Assembly (NCBI RefSeq): GCF_018224015.1 | Contig: NZ_JAGPOT010000013.1 | Location: 1 to 64,000, forward strand | From: Pseudarthrobacter albicanus | GTDB taxonomy: Bacteria; Actinomycetota; Actinomycetes; Actinomycetales; Micrococcaceae | DNA length: 64,000 bases | Direction: 5' to 3' | Shown here: positions 25,862 through 35,493 of the stretch, piece after piece | How positions within the stretch are numbered: the stretch's first letter is position 1 | How the letters are laid out: every line of letters starts with the position of its first letter | Program-made: the position numbers and the translations under genes | Notes under the pieces: model-generated | What the model was told of the DNA's origin: nothing | What the model saw: only the letters and a program-made list of their open reading frames with translations | Databases searched by the model: none

Positions 25862-27010
25862 CTACCGCAGGCCGGTCCTGCGGTGCAGCGCCAGGTGGAT
25901 GAGCTCGTCGATCAGCTCCGCGTAGCCCATCCCCGAGGCCTTCCACATCTGCGGGTACATGCTCTTCGGCGTGAACCCTGGCATGGTGTTGATCTCGTTG
26001 ATGATCAGCTCGCCCTCGGGCGTGTAGAAGAAGTCGACCCGGCTCAGCCCCTCGGCGCCGACGGCGTCGAACGCGACGGCGGCCAGTTCGCGGACCCGGG
26101 CGATCGCTTCCTCGGGGAGGTCGGCCGGGCAGCTCAGCGCGGCGGCGTCGTCCTCCACGTATTTGGCGTTGAAGTCATAGAACTCGTGCCCGCGGCCGGC
26201 CACGGAGATCTCGCCGGGCATGGACGTCCGGGGAGCATCGGTTCCCCGGCCCTCCAGCACGGCGCATTCGATCTCGCGGCCCGTGATGCCGGCCTCGATG
26301 ACCAGCTTCGGATCGTGCCCGCGGGCCACCTCGATCGCGGCGTCCAGGCCCTCCATGGAGTCGACCTTGGAGATGCCCATGGAGGATCCCGCCCGGGCCG
26401 GCTTCACGAACACCGGGAAGCCGAGCCGGTCCACGCGCTTGCGGACCGTCTCGGGATCCTTGCGCCACTGCCGGTCCGTCACCGCGACGTACGGCCCCAC
26501 ACGGAGCCCGGCGGATTCAAAGACCACCTTCATGAAGTGCTTGTCCATGCCGACGGCGGAGGCCAGCACGCCGGCGCCGACGTAGCGGGTGTCGGAGAGC
26601 TCCAGGAAGCCCTGGATGGTCCCGTCCTCGCCGAACGGCCCGTGCAGCAGCGGGAAGACGACGTCAACGGACCCCAGTTCCAGCGGGACCTCGTTCGGGG
26701 AGGCCACGATCAGCTGGTGTTCGCCGCCGATCTCGGCCAGGGTCACGGTCTGCGCCGAGGATTCCACCTCAGGCAGCGAGGACGCCGCCAGCGACCAGTC
26801 CTGGACGTCGCCGGAGGCGAGCACCCACTGGCCGGTCTTGGCGATGCCGATGGGGATCACCTCGTACTTGTCCCTGTCGATCGCCCCGAGCACCCCGGCC
26901 GCGGTCACGCAGCTGACGGCGTGTTCGCTCGAGCGGCCGCCGAAGAGCACCGCCACCCGGGGCCTGGACTGGCCTGCGCGGCCCTCTGTGGTCACGTTAT
27001 TTTCCGACAC
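25862..27010 (-). CDS. ddl: D-alanine--D-alanine ligase
   Basis: This 382-residue ATP-grasp enzyme makes D-Ala-D-Ala for peptidoglycan precursors. The N-terminal domain has VLFGGRSSEHAVSCVTA; the glycine-rich ATP loop is KPARAGSSMGISKVDS; the metal and substrate end is INEINTMPGFTPKSMYP. The length is typical of actinobacterial Ddl. The start is GTG 27010 (MSENNV), two bases after the gpsA stop. It forms an operon with murA, plsC and gpsA. Confidence 0.96.
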   Translation of the reverse strand: MSENNVTTEGRAGQSRPRVAVLFGGRSSEHAVSCVTAAGVLGAIDRDKYEVIPIGIAKTGQWVLASGDVQDWSLAASSLPEVESSAQTVTLAEIGGEHQLIVASPNEVPLELGSVDVVFPLLHGPFGEDGTIQGFLELSDTRYVGAGVLASAVGMDKHFMKVVFESAGLRVGPYVAVTDRQWRKDPETVRKRVDRLGFPVFVKPARAGSSMGISKVDSMEGLDAAIEVARGHDPKLVIEAGITGREIECAVLEGRGTDAPRTSMPGEISVAGRGHEFYDFNAKYVEDDAAALSCPADLPEEAIARVRELAAVAFDAVGAEGLSRVDFFYTPEGELIINEINTMPGFTPKSMYPQMWKASGMGYAELIDELIHLALHRRTGLR

Positions 27011-27012
27011 TC

Positions 27013-28065
27013 TCAGTAATCGCCTTCAGCTTTCAGGTCCCGGGACAGCAGCAGCGGTCCCAGTTCGTCTACGGACAGTTTTCCGGCCAGCACGGCGACG
27101 ACGGCGGCGGTGATGGGCATCTCGACGTCGAGTTTTCCGGCGAGTTCGTGCACGGCCTGGGCCGATTTGATCCCTTCGGCGGTCTGCGTCATTTCCGCGG
27201 TGACCTGTTCCAGGGTCAGTCCCGTGCCCAGCAGCCGGCCGGCGGTGTGGTTGCGGGACAGCGGCGAGGAGCAGGTCGCCACGAGGTCGCCCAGGCCTGC
27301 AAGTCCTGCCATCGTCCGCGCCTCGCCGCCCAGGGCGAGCGTCAGCCGGGAGGTCTCGGCCAGTCCTCGCGTGATGACGGAGGCCTTGGTGTTGTCGCCC
27401 ATCTTCTTTCCCTCGCAGATGCCGACGGCCAGCGCAATGATGTTCTTGACGATGCCGCCGATTTCGACGCCGACCACGTCGGTGGTGGTGTACGGGCGGA
27501 AGTAGGGTGCGGTGCAGCTCCGGGCGACCCGGGCTGCGACCGCAGAATCTGTGCAGGCCACCACGGAGGCGGTGGGTTCTTCCCGGGCGATCTCCATGGC
27601 CAGGTTGGGTCCGGAAACCACGGCCACCCGGGTGGCCATGATGCCGAGCTCCTCGCAGATGACTTCGCTCATGCGTGAGTCGGAATGCAGCTCCAGGCCC
27701 TTCATGAGGGACACCACGAGGGCGCCGGGCGCCACCAGGTGTTTCCATTCGCGCAGCTGCGGGCGCAGGGTCTGCGCGGGGACGGCCAGGACCACCAGCT
27801 CCGCCCCCGCGAGGACCTCTGCGACGTCGGTCGAGGCGGTGATGGCGGGCGGGAGGGCAATGTCCTTGAGGTACTGCTCGTTCCGGTGCAGCGTGTTGAT
27901 CTGGTCCACGACTTCCCGGCGCCGGCCCCAGAGGCGGATGTTGCCGTCGGCTCCGGAAGCGGCGGCCGCGTCGGCGAGGATCTTCGCAAAAGTGGTCCCC
28001 CAGGAGCCTGCCCCGAGGACGGCTACGGTGGTTGCAGAGGGTCCACGGGTTAGGTTGATGGTCAT
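27013..28065 (-). CDS. gpsA: NAD(P)H-dependent glycerol-3-phosphate dehydrogenase
   Basis: This 350-residue cytoplasmic enzyme reduces dihydroxyacetone phosphate to sn-glycerol-3-phosphate for phospholipid and glycerophosphate polymer synthesis. The Rossmann motif is VAVLGAGSWGTTFAKIL; the catalytic segment is EIGGIVKNIIALAVGICEGK; and GDNTKASVITRGLAE follows. ATG 28065 overlaps the plsC stop as ATGA, so the two are coupled. This puts glycerol-phosphate supply beside the acyltransferase that uses it. Confidence 0.96.
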   Translation of the reverse strand: MTINLTRGPSATTVAVLGAGSWGTTFAKILADAAAASGADGNIRLWGRRREVVDQINTLHRNEQYLKDIALPPAITASTDVAEVLAGAELVVLAVPAQTLRPQLREWKHLVAPGALVVSLMKGLELHSDSRMSEVICEELGIMATRVAVVSGPNLAMEIAREEPTASVVACTDSAVAARVARSCTAPYFRPYTTTDVVGVEIGGIVKNIIALAVGICEGKKMGDNTKASVITRGLAETSRLTLALGGEARTMAGLAGLGDLVATCSSPLSRNHTAGRLLGTGLTLEQVTAEMTQTAEGIKSAQAVHELAGKLDVEMPITAAVVAVLAGKLSVDELGPLLLSRDLKAEGDY

Positions 28066-28856
28066 TCGCTAAAGTCCCCAGTATTTTCTCGTGTAGTGCC
28101 GGTACGGCCGTCAGTTTCCCCGCGCGCGACGAACCGGCCATGCTTTGCCTGCTTGTGCGCCGAGGGGTCCCAGCGCAGCGCCGGCGGCTCTTCGCCGCGC
28201 AGGGTGGCGAGCAGCCCGGTGATGGCGTCCATGATGACGTTGGTGGCCTCGGTGAGGGTCGCCTTGTCCAGCGGACGGCCGGAAAAGGCGCTGAGGTCCA
28301 CGGGGGGACCCACAAGAACGCGGGAGGTCTTGCGCGGGAGGATGTGTAGCCGCTTGGCGTAGCGGGGAAAGACCTCATGGGCTCCCCAGTGGGCCATGGG
28401 AACGAGGGGGATGCCGCCCTCCAGCGCCATCCGGGCGGCACCGGTGTGGCCCTTCATCGGCCACAGCTCCGGGTCCCGCGTGAGCGTCCCCTCGGGGTAG
28501 ATGACGATGGCGCCGCCCTCGTCCACCACTTCCCGGGCGAGCTGCAGCGAGCGGTGGGCCCCCGCCGTCGAGCGTTCCACCGGGATCTGTTTGACCGCGC
28601 GCAGCACCGCCCCGACCAGCGGCACCTTGAACAGGCCGGCCTTGGCCAGGAAGTGCGGCATCCGCTTCTGGTTGTAGAGCAGGTGCCCCACCACCAGCGG
28701 GTCGATCTCGGTGCAGTGGTTGGGAACGGCGATGAAGCCGCCGGCCGGGAGGTTTTCGAGGCCTTCCCACTTCTTGTTCATCAGCAGGTTCATGACGGGC
28801 CGGACGATCCCGGCGACAACGACAAAGGTGATGTGGCTCTTCGCCGATTCCTTCAC
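28062..28856 (-). CDS. plsC: 1-acyl-sn-glycerol-3-phosphate acyltransferase
   Basis: This 264-residue membrane-associated enzyme acylates lysophosphatidic acid. It has the HX4D box (PNHCTEIDPLVV), the IYPEGTLTRD glycerophosphate-binding box and the IPLVPMAHWG segment. The C-terminal 30 residues are polar and variable. The GTG 28856 start (MKESAKSH), 11 bases after the murA stop, is chosen because upstream codons in this frame overlap murA. It sits between murA and gpsA in one operon. Confidence 0.92.
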   Translation of the reverse strand: MKESAKSHITFVVVAGIVRPVMNLLMNKKWEGLENLPAGGFIAVPNHCTEIDPLVVGHLLYNQKRMPHFLAKAGLFKVPLVGAVLRAVKQIPVERSTAGAHRSLQLAREVVDEGGAIVIYPEGTLTRDPELWPMKGHTGAARMALEGGIPLVPMAHWGAHEVFPRYAKRLHILPRKTSRVLVGPPVDLSAFSGRPLDKATLTEATNVIMDAITGLLATLRGEEPPALRWDPSAHKQAKHGRFVARGETDGRTGTTRENTGDFSE

Positions 28857-28867
28857 TTCAGTCCCAG

Positions 28868-30193
28868 CTACTTGGCCGACGTGATGTCGAAATCGGCGCC
28901 CAGGCCCGCGAGTTTCTCCGTGAAGCGCTCGTAGCCGCGGTTGATGATGTCGATTCCGGTGACCCGTGACGTGCCGGTGGCGGCGAGGGCCGCGATCAGG
29001 TGGCTGAAGCCGCCGCGGAGGTCGGGCACGTCGATATCGGTGCCCTTGAGCTGGGACGGCCCGGAAATCACGGCGGAGTGCAGGAAGTTGCGCTGGCCGA
29101 AGCGGCACGGCACGCTGCCGAGGCATTCGCGGTGGACCTGGATGTTGGCGCCCATCCGGATCAGGGCCTCGGTGAAGCCGAAGCGGTTCTCGTAGACGGT
29201 TTCGTGGACGATGGAGACGCCCTCGGCCTGGGTCAGGGCGACGATCAGGGGCTGCTGCCAGTCCGTCATGAAGCCGGGGTGGACGTCCGTTTCGAGGACC
29301 AGCGGGTTGAGCTTGCCGCCGCGGTGGTAGAAGCGGATGCCGTCGTCGCCGATGTCCATTCCGCCGCCGACCTTGCGGTAGGTGTTCAGGAACGTCATCA
29401 TGTCGCGCTGGGTGGCGCCCTCCACGAAGATGTCGCCCCGCGTGACGAGCGCGGCGGAGGCCCAGGATGCCGATTCGTTGCGGTCGGAGAGGGCTCGGTG
29501 GTTGTAGCCGCCGAGGTCCCGGACGCCTTCGATCCTGATGGTGCGGTCCGTCTGGACGCTGATGATCGCGCCCATTTTCTGCAGCACGGCAATGAGGTCG
29601 ACGATTTCGGGCTCGGTCGCCGCGCCGGAGAGCTCGGTGATGCCTTCGGCCCGCGTGGCGCTGAGCAGCACCTGCTCCGTGGCGCCGACGGACGGATACG
29701 GCAGGGCGATCTTGGCGCCGTGGAGTCCGTTGGGCGCCGAAATGTGGATGCCGCCGGGGCGCTTTTCCACCACGGCACCGAACTGGCGCAGGACGTTGAG
29801 GTGGTAGTCGATGGGGCGGTCGCCGATCTTGCAGCCGCCCAGGTCCGGGATGAAGGCCTCGCCGAGGGCATGGATCAACGGTCCGCACAGCAGGATCGGG
29901 ATGCGTGAATCGCCGGCGTGGGCGTCGATGGCCGTGCTGGAGGCCGTTCTGGCGCCCTTCGGGTCCAGCGTGAGGTCCCCGGTGACGGGGTCCTTCTCGA
30001 CGGTGACACCGTGGATCTGGAGCAGGCTGGTGACAACCTCGACGTCCTTGATTTCGGGGACGTTGCGCAGCACGGAGGGCTCGTTGCCCAGCAGGGCGGC
30101 AACCATCGCCTTGGGGACGAGATTCTTGGCCCCGCGGACGGTGACGCGGCCAGTCAGCGGGACGCCTCCGCGGATTGTCAGAACACTACTCAT
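28868..30193 (-). CDS. murA: UDP-N-acetylglucosamine 1-carboxyvinyltransferase
   Basis: This 441-residue enzyme performs the first committed step of peptidoglycan synthesis, adding enolpyruvate from PEP to UDP-GlcNAc. The N-terminal GAKNLVPKAMVAALL substrate loop and the active-site cysteine C121 in LGGCKIGDRPIDYHL are visible. Cys here is the fosfomycin-sensitive form, unlike the Asp of mycobacteria. RGGFSHLIAALAATG occurs near the end. ATG 30193 begins the murA-plsC-gpsA-ddl operon. Confidence 0.95.
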   Translation of the reverse strand: MSSVLTIRGGVPLTGRVTVRGAKNLVPKAMVAALLGNEPSVLRNVPEIKDVEVVTSLLQIHGVTVEKDPVTGDLTLDPKGARTASSTAIDAHAGDSRIPILLCGPLIHALGEAFIPDLGGCKIGDRPIDYHLNVLRQFGAVVEKRPGGIHISAPNGLHGAKIALPYPSVGATEQVLLSATRAEGITELSGAATEPEIVDLIAVLQKMGAIISVQTDRTIRIEGVRDLGGYNHRALSDRNESASWASAALVTRGDIFVEGATQRDMMTFLNTYRKVGGGMDIGDDGIRFYHRGGKLNPLVLETDVHPGFMTDWQQPLIVALTQAEGVSIVHETVYENRFGFTEALIRMGANIQVHRECLGSVPCRFGQRNFLHSAVISGPSQLKGTDIDVPDLRGGFSHLIAALAATGTSRVTGIDIINRGYERFTEKLAGLGADFDITSAK

Positions 30194-30351
30194 TTACCGG
30201 TTTCCTCACGACTACTCGCCCCCAAATCCCTACAAAGGCTCCAGCTAAGCATAGGAGCTTGCGTTACCGATCTGAAATACGGGCCGCTCCGGCAGAGATC
30301 GAGGGGCGCCGGGAAAGGAGCTGGACGGGGGTGGGCCAGGACATGGTTGGG

Positions 30352-30954
30352 TCAGGACAGCTTGGCCGGCAGCGTCAACGGCTTGAATACGGGCCGGGTG
30401 GCCTCGAAGGCGGTGATGTCTTCCTCGTGCTTGAGCGTCAGCCCGATGTCGTCGAGGCCTTCCAGCAGGCGCCAGCGGGTGTAGTCGTCGATCTCGAACG
30501 GCGCCACGAGGTTGCCGCACTGGACCGTCTTGGAGACGAGGTCCACCGTGACCGGGGTGCCCGGGGCGTTTTCCAGCTCCTTCCAGATGAGTTCGATGTC
30601 ATCCTGGGCCAGCTCGGCGGCCAGCAGCCCCTGCTTGCCGGAGTTGCCGCGGAAGATGTCCGCGAAGCGCGAGGACAGCACTGTCTTGAAGCCGTAGTCC
30701 TTCAGCGCCCAGACGGCGTGCTCCCGGGACGAGCCGGTGCCGAAGTCCGGGCCAGCCACGAGCACGGAGCCGGCGCTGAACGGCTCCTGGTTCAGGATGA
30801 ACGCCGGATCCTTGCGCCAGGCCGCGAACAGGGCATCCTCGAAGCCCGTGCGGGTGATGCGCTTGAGGTAGACGGCGGGGATGATCTGGTCGGTGTCGAC
30901 GTTGCTCTGGCGCAGCGGCACGCCGATTCCGGTGTGGGTGGTGAACTTTTCCAT
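30352..30954 (-). CDS. leuD: 3-isopropylmalate dehydratase small subunit
   Basis: This 200-residue partner of LeuC isomerises 2-isopropylmalate to 3-isopropylmalate in leucine synthesis. Diagnostic motifs are [18 protein letters not shown] and [20 protein letters not shown] 30954 (MEKFTTHTG), 26 bases after the leuC stop with GGATCC upstream, fits the family's usual length; longer upstream reading only overlaps leuC. Confidence 0.96.
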   Translation of the reverse strand: MEKFTTHTGIGVPLRQSNVDTDQIIPAVYLKRITRTGFEDALFAAWRKDPAFILNQEPFSAGSVLVAGPDFGTGSSREHAVWALKDYGFKTVLSSRFADIFRGNSGKQGLLAAELAQDDIELIWKELENAPGTPVTVDLVSKTVQCGNLVAPFEIDDYTRWRLLEGLDDIGLTLKHEEDITAFEATRPVFKPLTLPAKLS

Positions 30955-30980
30955 GGCGGATCCTTCTAGGCTGTGTGGAG

Positions 30981-32435
30981 TTACGCTGCGTCGATGCGGA
31001 AGGCGGCGGAGTCCTGAGCGGGCTCCAGGTCGGACGGCGAGCTCAGGGTGCCGCGCACCGCCGTCGCCGCTGCCACGACAGGGGAGACCAGGTGGGTGCG
31101 GCCGCCCTTGCCCTGGCGTCCCTCGAAGTTGCGGTTGGAGGTGGAGGCGCAGCGCTCCCCCGGTTCCAGCTGGTCCGGGTTCATGCCCAGGCACATGGAG
31201 CAGCCGGCGAAGCGCCATTCGGCGCCGAAGTCCGTGAAGACCTTGTCCAGCCCTTCGGCCTCGGCCTCGAGGCGGACCCGGGCCGAGCCGGGGACGACGA
31301 GCATCCGGACGTTCGGGTCCTTCTGGCGCCCCCGGATGATGTCCGCGGCGGCCCGGAGGTCCTCCATCCGGGAGTTGGTGCAGGAGCCCAGGAACACCGT
31401 ATCCACGCGGATTTCCTTCATCGGCGTCCCGGCCGCCAGGCCCATGTAGGAGAGTGCCCGCTCAGCGGCGGCCTTGGCGTTCTCGTCGCCGAAGTCTTCG
31501 GGCGAGGGGACCTTGGAGGACAGCGATACGCCCTGGCCGGGGTTGGTGCCCCAGGTCACGAAGGGTTCCAGCGTGTCGGCGTCGAGGTCCACCTCGACGT
31601 CGAACGTGGCGTCCTCGTCGGTGAGCAGGGTGTTCCAGTATTCGACGGCGGCGTCCCACTCGGCGCCCTGGGGCGCATGCGGGCGGCCGTACATGTAGTC
31701 GTAGGTCGTCTGGTCCGGGGCGACCATGCCGGCGCGGGCGCCGGCCTCGATGGACATGTTGCAGATGGTCATCCGGGCTTCCATGGACAGTGCCCGGATG
31801 GCGGAGCCGCGGTATTCCAGGACGTAGCCCTGGCCTCCGCCGGTGCCGATCTTGGCGATGACGGCCAGGATGATGTCCTTGGCGGAAACGCCGGGGCGCA
31901 GCGTGCCCTCGACGTTGATGGCCATGGTCTTGAACGGTTTCAGGGACAGCGTCTGGGTGGCCATGACGTGCTCCACCTCGGAGGTGCCGATGCCCATGGC
32001 CAGGGCTCCGAAGGCGCCGTGCGTGGAGGTGTGCGAATCGCCGCAGACCACGGTCATGCCGGGCTGCGTGAGGCCCAACTGCGGACCGACCACGTGGACG
32101 ATCCCCTGTTCGGCGTCGCCGAGGGAGTGCAGCCGGACGCCGAACTCCTGGCAGTTGTTGCGCAGGGTCTGGATCTGGGTCCGGCTGGTGAGATCGGCGA
32201 TGGGCTTGTCGATGTCCAGCGTGGGGGTGTTGTGGTCCTCGGTGGCGATGGTGAGGTCCGGGCGGCGCAGCTGCCGGCCGGCGAGGCGCAGGCCCTCGAA
32301 GGCCTGCGGGGAGGTCACCTCGTGCACCAGGTGCAGGTCGATGTAGAGAAGGTCCGGCTGGGCGTTGGCTCCCTCGCCGTCGCCCTTGCGCACCACGTGC
32401 GCGTCCCAGACTTTCTCGGCCAATGTCTTTGCCAT
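30981..32435 (-). CDS. leuC: 3-isopropylmalate dehydratase large subunit
   Basis: This 484-residue aconitase-type enzyme holds a 4Fe-4S cluster. Cluster cysteines are in FLGSCTNSR and [32 protein letters not shown] is the family signature. Two ATGs stand in frame: 32441 directly abuts the AAGGGAG ribosome site, so 32435, at normal spacing from it, is the likely start. It is divergent from the IclR regulator at 32560, which probably controls it through the palindrome at 32530-32544. Confidence 0.95.
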   Translation of the reverse strand: MAKTLAEKVWDAHVVRKGDGEGANAQPDLLYIDLHLVHEVTSPQAFEGLRLAGRQLRRPDLTIATEDHNTPTLDIDKPIADLTSRTQIQTLRNNCQEFGVRLHSLGDAEQGIVHVVGPQLGLTQPGMTVVCGDSHTSTHGAFGALAMGIGTSEVEHVMATQTLSLKPFKTMAINVEGTLRPGVSAKDIILAVIAKIGTGGGQGYVLEYRGSAIRALSMEARMTICNMSIEAGARAGMVAPDQTTYDYMYGRPHAPQGAEWDAAVEYWNTLLTDEDATFDVEVDLDADTLEPFVTWGTNPGQGVSLSSKVPSPEDFGDENAKAAAERALSYMGLAAGTPMKEIRVDTVFLGSCTNSRMEDLRAAADIIRGRQKDPNVRMLVVPGSARVRLEAEAEGLDKVFTDFGAEWRFAGCSMCLGMNPDQLEPGERCASTSNRNFEGRQGKGGRTHLVSPVVAAATAVRGTLSSPSDLEPAQDSAAFRIDAA

Positions 32436-32529
32436 GGCCATCTCCCTTCACTGCTGTTTTTGTTCATGCGGGCTTGTTGTTTCCACTGAATCAGCACTCG
32501 CATTGAATGCGCCAGCGAAATGATTTGCA

Positions 32530-32544
32530 TCTCAGATATTGAGA
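32530..32544. promoter_or_regulatory. Palindromic operator between leuC and the IclR regulator
   Basis: TCTCAGATATTGAGA is a perfect 5-5-5 inverted repeat in the 124-bp divergent gap, 15 bases from the regulator's ATG. NdgR/LtbR-type regulators bind palindromes in this position in other actinobacteria. Binding here is inferred. Confidence 0.65.
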
Positions 32545-32559
32545 CGGCAATATCATTAC

Positions 32560-33279
32560 ATGGACAATTCTAGTGGAGTCGGCGTCATCGATAAAGCGGC
32601 CCATGTGCTTGACGCACTTGAGGCCGGCCCCACCACCCTGGCGCAGCTTGTTGCCGCCACGGGGCTGGCGCGGCCCACCGTGCACCGGCTTGCCCTGGCG
32701 CTGGTCCACCACCGGCTGGTCAGCCGGGACATCCAGGGCCGGTTCGTGCTCGGCAGCCGCCTTGTGGAGCTGGCCTCCGCCGCCGGCGAGGACCGGCTGA
32801 TCGCCTCCGCGGGCCCCGTGCTGATGCAGTTGCGTGACGCCACCGGCGAGAGCGCCCAGATCTTCCGCCGCCAGGGCGACTGGCGGGTCTGCGTCGCCTC
32901 CGCCGAACGTCCCATCGGCCTGCGCGACACCATTCCCGTCGGCACCCAGCTGTCCATGAAGGCCGGCTCCGCAGCCCAGGTGCTGCTCGCCTGGGAGGAC
33001 CACGACCGCCTCCTGGAGGGGCTGCAGTCCGCCCGCTTCACGCCCACCGTCCTGGCCGGAGTCCGACGCCGGGGCTGGGGCCAGAGCCTGGGCGAACGCG
33101 AGCCGGGCGTCGCCTCCGTTTCGGCCCCCGTCCGCGGCCCGTCCGGCCGGGTGATCGCCGCCGTGTCGATTTCCGGTCCGATCGAGCGGCTGACCCGCCA
33201 GCCCGGGCGGCTGCACGCCGAGGTGGTCTGCAACGCCGCCCGCGTCCTGACCGAAGCGCTGCGCAAGACCAGCGACTGA
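32560..33279 (+). CDS. ndgR: IclR-family regulator of leucine genes (NdgR/LtbR type)
   Basis: This 239-residue protein has an N-terminal winged helix (TTLAQLVAATGLARPTVHRLALAL) and a C-terminal IclR effector domain (SMKAGSAAQVLLAWED, SVSAPVRGPSGRVIAAVSISG). ATG 32560 (MDNSSGVGV) is chosen over GTG 32539 because it matches the family start; no ribosome site precedes it, so the mRNA may be leaderless. Divergence from leuC is the conserved actinobacterial arrangement. Confidence 0.88.
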   Translation: MDNSSGVGVIDKAAHVLDALEAGPTTLAQLVAATGLARPTVHRLALALVHHRLVSRDIQGRFVLGSRLVELASAAGEDRLIASAGPVLMQLRDATGESAQIFRRQGDWRVCVASAERPIGLRDTIPVGTQLSMKAGSAAQVLLAWEDHDRLLEGLQSARFTPTVLAGVRRRGWGQSLGEREPGVASVSAPVRGPSGRVIAAVSISGPIERLTRQPGRLHAEVVCNAARVLTEALRKTSD

Positions 33280-33297
33280 TACAGCTAGGCTGTGCCC

Positions 33298-33834
33298 ATG
33301 AACAGCTATGCGGTGTTCCTGCGCGGCATCAACGTGGGCGGCATCAACATCAAGATGGCCGATCTCAGGGAAGCCTTGAAGTCCCGGCCGTTTTCCGGCG
33401 TGAAGACCCTGCTGGCCAGCGGCAACGTCGTGCTCGCCAGCGGACTTGATCCGGCCGGCGTGAAGGCCGAATTCGAGGCCTGCCTCCGGGAGGCCTTCGG
33501 CTACGACGCCTGGGTGGTGGTGCTGGCCGCAGCCCGCGTGGCCGAACTCGTGGCAGCCTGCCCCTACCCCGCGGACGACGCCACCACCCACACGTATCTC
33601 ACCCTCGCCTCTGACCCGGACGTGCTCGCCGAACTCTACGAAGCCGGACGTGCCCTGGACGGAACGGAGCTGGCCCGCCTGGGCCCGGAGGCCATGGCCT
33701 GGCTCGCGCCCGCCGGCGGAACCCTCGACAGCCCGTTCAGCAAACTCTCCTCGAAGCCGAAGTACAAGGCGGCCACCACCACGCGGAACCTGCGCACCAT
33801 GATCAAGGTCCGCGACGCCGCAGCGTTGCTGTAA
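33298..33834 (+). CDS. DUF1697 family protein
   Basis: This protein of about 178 residues begins MNSYAVFLRGINVGGINIKM, the strongly conserved opening of DUF1697, followed by TLLASGNVVLASG and an end rich in SKPKYKAATTTRNLRTM. The function is unknown; it is a soluble, single-domain protein. It lies 18 bases after the regulator and may be co-transcribed. ATG 33298 is preferred to GTG 33292. Confidence 0.9.
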   Translation: MNSYAVFLRGINVGGINIKMADLREALKSRPFSGVKTLLASGNVVLASGLDPAGVKAEFEACLREAFGYDAWVVVLAAARVAELVAACPYPADDATTHTYLTLASDPDVLAELYEAGRALDGTELARLGPEAMAWLAPAGGTLDSPFSKLSSKPKYKAATTTRNLRTMIKVRDAAALL

Positions 33835-33879
33835 GCCGGCCTCGTTGTAGGCAGGCGTCGTTGTAGGCAGGCCTGGCCC

Positions 33880-35493
33880 CTACCGCGCCGCCGCCACGGC
33901 CTTGTTGAAGGACGCGAGCCGCCCGACCTCCCGTTCCACCGGCTCCACGACGAACTTCTCGGCCACGGCGCCGACGGCGGACTTCAGCCGTTTCCGGGCC
34001 GCCGCACCACGCGCCCGGGCGGAGGCGCCCGCGATGGCTTTCGCCGCGACGGCAAGGATGACGCCCAGCAGCACTCCCCCGCCGATCATCACCGTCGGTA
34101 CCGGCCAGCCCTGCACCCGCGGCACCTCGGGGACGGGCAGCTGCAGGTAGCCCAGCCCGGCCAGCACGCCGAGCCATCCGAATCCGCCCAGGACGGCCAG
34201 GAGCGCCAGCCACTGGATGACGTTGAACACTGTCCACCACCAGGACGGTCTGCCGGCTTTCAGCTCAGCGGAGGCAACAGCCTGGTCCAGCGCGTCGGGG
34301 AGCCCGTCCCGGCCTTCCCGGGCAGCGCCGCGGATGACGGCGCGCCAGGGGCCGGGGGCGCCGTCGGACGCGGCGTCCGCAAACTCGCGGACCGCGGCAT
34401 CCGTCCGCGCGCGTTCGGGCGCCCCTGCCGGCGGCAGCGAGGTCCGGTTCAGCTCCGGACAGGTGCCTTCCCGGCGCAGGTGCAGCCGGCGCAGCGGATC
34501 CGGGCGGAACCGGACCAGCCAGCGGGTCACCGGCCAGCCGGTGCGGCGCGTGGCTTCCTGCCGGTAGGAGCGGACCACGGCGTCGACGACGAGCGGGACG
34601 TTGGCGGCCACGGCCAGCTGCTCCGCCAGCCTGGATTTGCTCGCAGCCCTGGCGCCTGCCGCCTCCCCTGTTCCGGAGGCGGCGGCGAGGTTGGCGGCGG
34701 CCCGGGCGACGTCCGCGGCGAGCCGCTGGGAGATGGCCTGCCGTTGCATCGCCGTCTGGCGGATGGCGTCACGGACCTTCGCCACCCCGGTTCCCGCCAC
34801 GGCGGAGGCGCCGAGGACCTGCACCGTGCCCAGGCCGTCCCGCGCCAGGATGCCCTTGAGCGATTCCAGCACCGGACGGACATCATTGGCGGGCAGCCTG
34901 TCGAGCTGGTTCAGCACCACCAGCGTGACGGCCCCGTGGGAGGCCAGGGGCGTCAGGAAATCATTGTGCACCGCCGCGTCGGCGTACTTCTGCGGATCCA
35001 GCACCCAGACGAGCACGTCCACGAGCCCCACCAACCGCTGCACAATCTCCCGGTGGGCTGCCTGCGTGGAGTCGAAGTCCGGCAGGTCCAGCAGGATCAG
35101 GCCGGTGCCCTCGTCGGCGAACCCGGGGACCGGGGCGGCGTGGTGGCGGTTCGGGACCTCAAGCCAGTCCAGCAGCTCCCCGCTGCCGTCGGCACCCCAG
35201 ACACCGGCAAGGGGTTCGGAGGTCGTCGGGCGCCGGACGGCCGCCGTCGCGATTTCCGCCCCGCTGACGGCGTTGAACAGCGATGAATTGCCGCTGCCCG
35301 TGGCGCCAAAGAAGCCCACCACGGTGTGGCCTGCCGAGAGGGAGCGCCGGGAGCTGGCACGGTCCAGCACCTGGAGCGCCTCGTCCAGGGTCTCCTGGGG
35401 CAGGACGCCGGCGGCCAGGTTCCGCGCCTCGTCGAGGGCCTCGAGCCGGCGCTGCAGGGCTGGGGCTTCCCGGACCGCTCCGTGGCGGCTCAC
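33880..35493 (-). CDS. Membrane-associated GTPase-like protein with degenerate P-loop
   Basis: This 537-residue protein has an N-terminal dynamin/Era-like G domain, DLPDFDSTQAAHRE as G3 and VLNQLDRLP (NxxD-like G4). Two hydrophobic segments near residues 425-475 (VFNVIQWLALLAVLGGFGWLGVL and TVMIGGGVLLGVILAVAA) and a basic C-terminus follow. Walker A reads GATGSGNSS: the near-invariant Lys is Asn (codon AAT), so nucleotide binding may be lost. Its GTG start overlaps the stop of the paralogous GTPase by four bases (GTGA); the two probably work as a pair, like dynamin-like heteromers. Confidence 0.82.
   Translation of the reverse strand: MSRHGAVREAPALQRRLEALDEARNLAAGVLPQETLDEALQVLDRASSRRSLSAGHTVVGFFGATGSGNSSLFNAVSGAEIATAAVRRPTTSEPLAGVWGADGSGELLDWLEVPNRHHAAPVPGFADEGTGLILLDLPDFDSTQAAHREIVQRLVGLVDVLVWVLDPQKYADAAVHNDFLTPLASHGAVTLVVLNQLDRLPANDVRPVLESLKGILARDGLGTVQVLGASAVAGTGVAKVRDAIRQTAMQRQAISQRLAADVARAAANLAAASGTGEAAGARAASKSRLAEQLAVAANVPLVVDAVVRSYRQEATRRTGWPVTRWLVRFRPDPLRRLHLRREGTCPELNRTSLPPAGAPERARTDAAVREFADAASDGAPGPWRAVIRGAAREGRDGLPDALDQAVASAELKAGRPSWWWTVFNVIQWLALLAVLGGFGWLGVLAGLGYLQLPVPEVPRVQGWPVPTVMIGGGVLLGVILAVAAKAIAGASARARGAAARKRLKSAVGAVAEKFVVEPVEREVGRLASFNKAVAAAR

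Noticed and set aside
28857-29888. N-terminal extension of plsC through murA
   Set aside because: Arg/Pro-rich out-of-frame reading of murA; the acyltransferase begins normally at GTG 28856.
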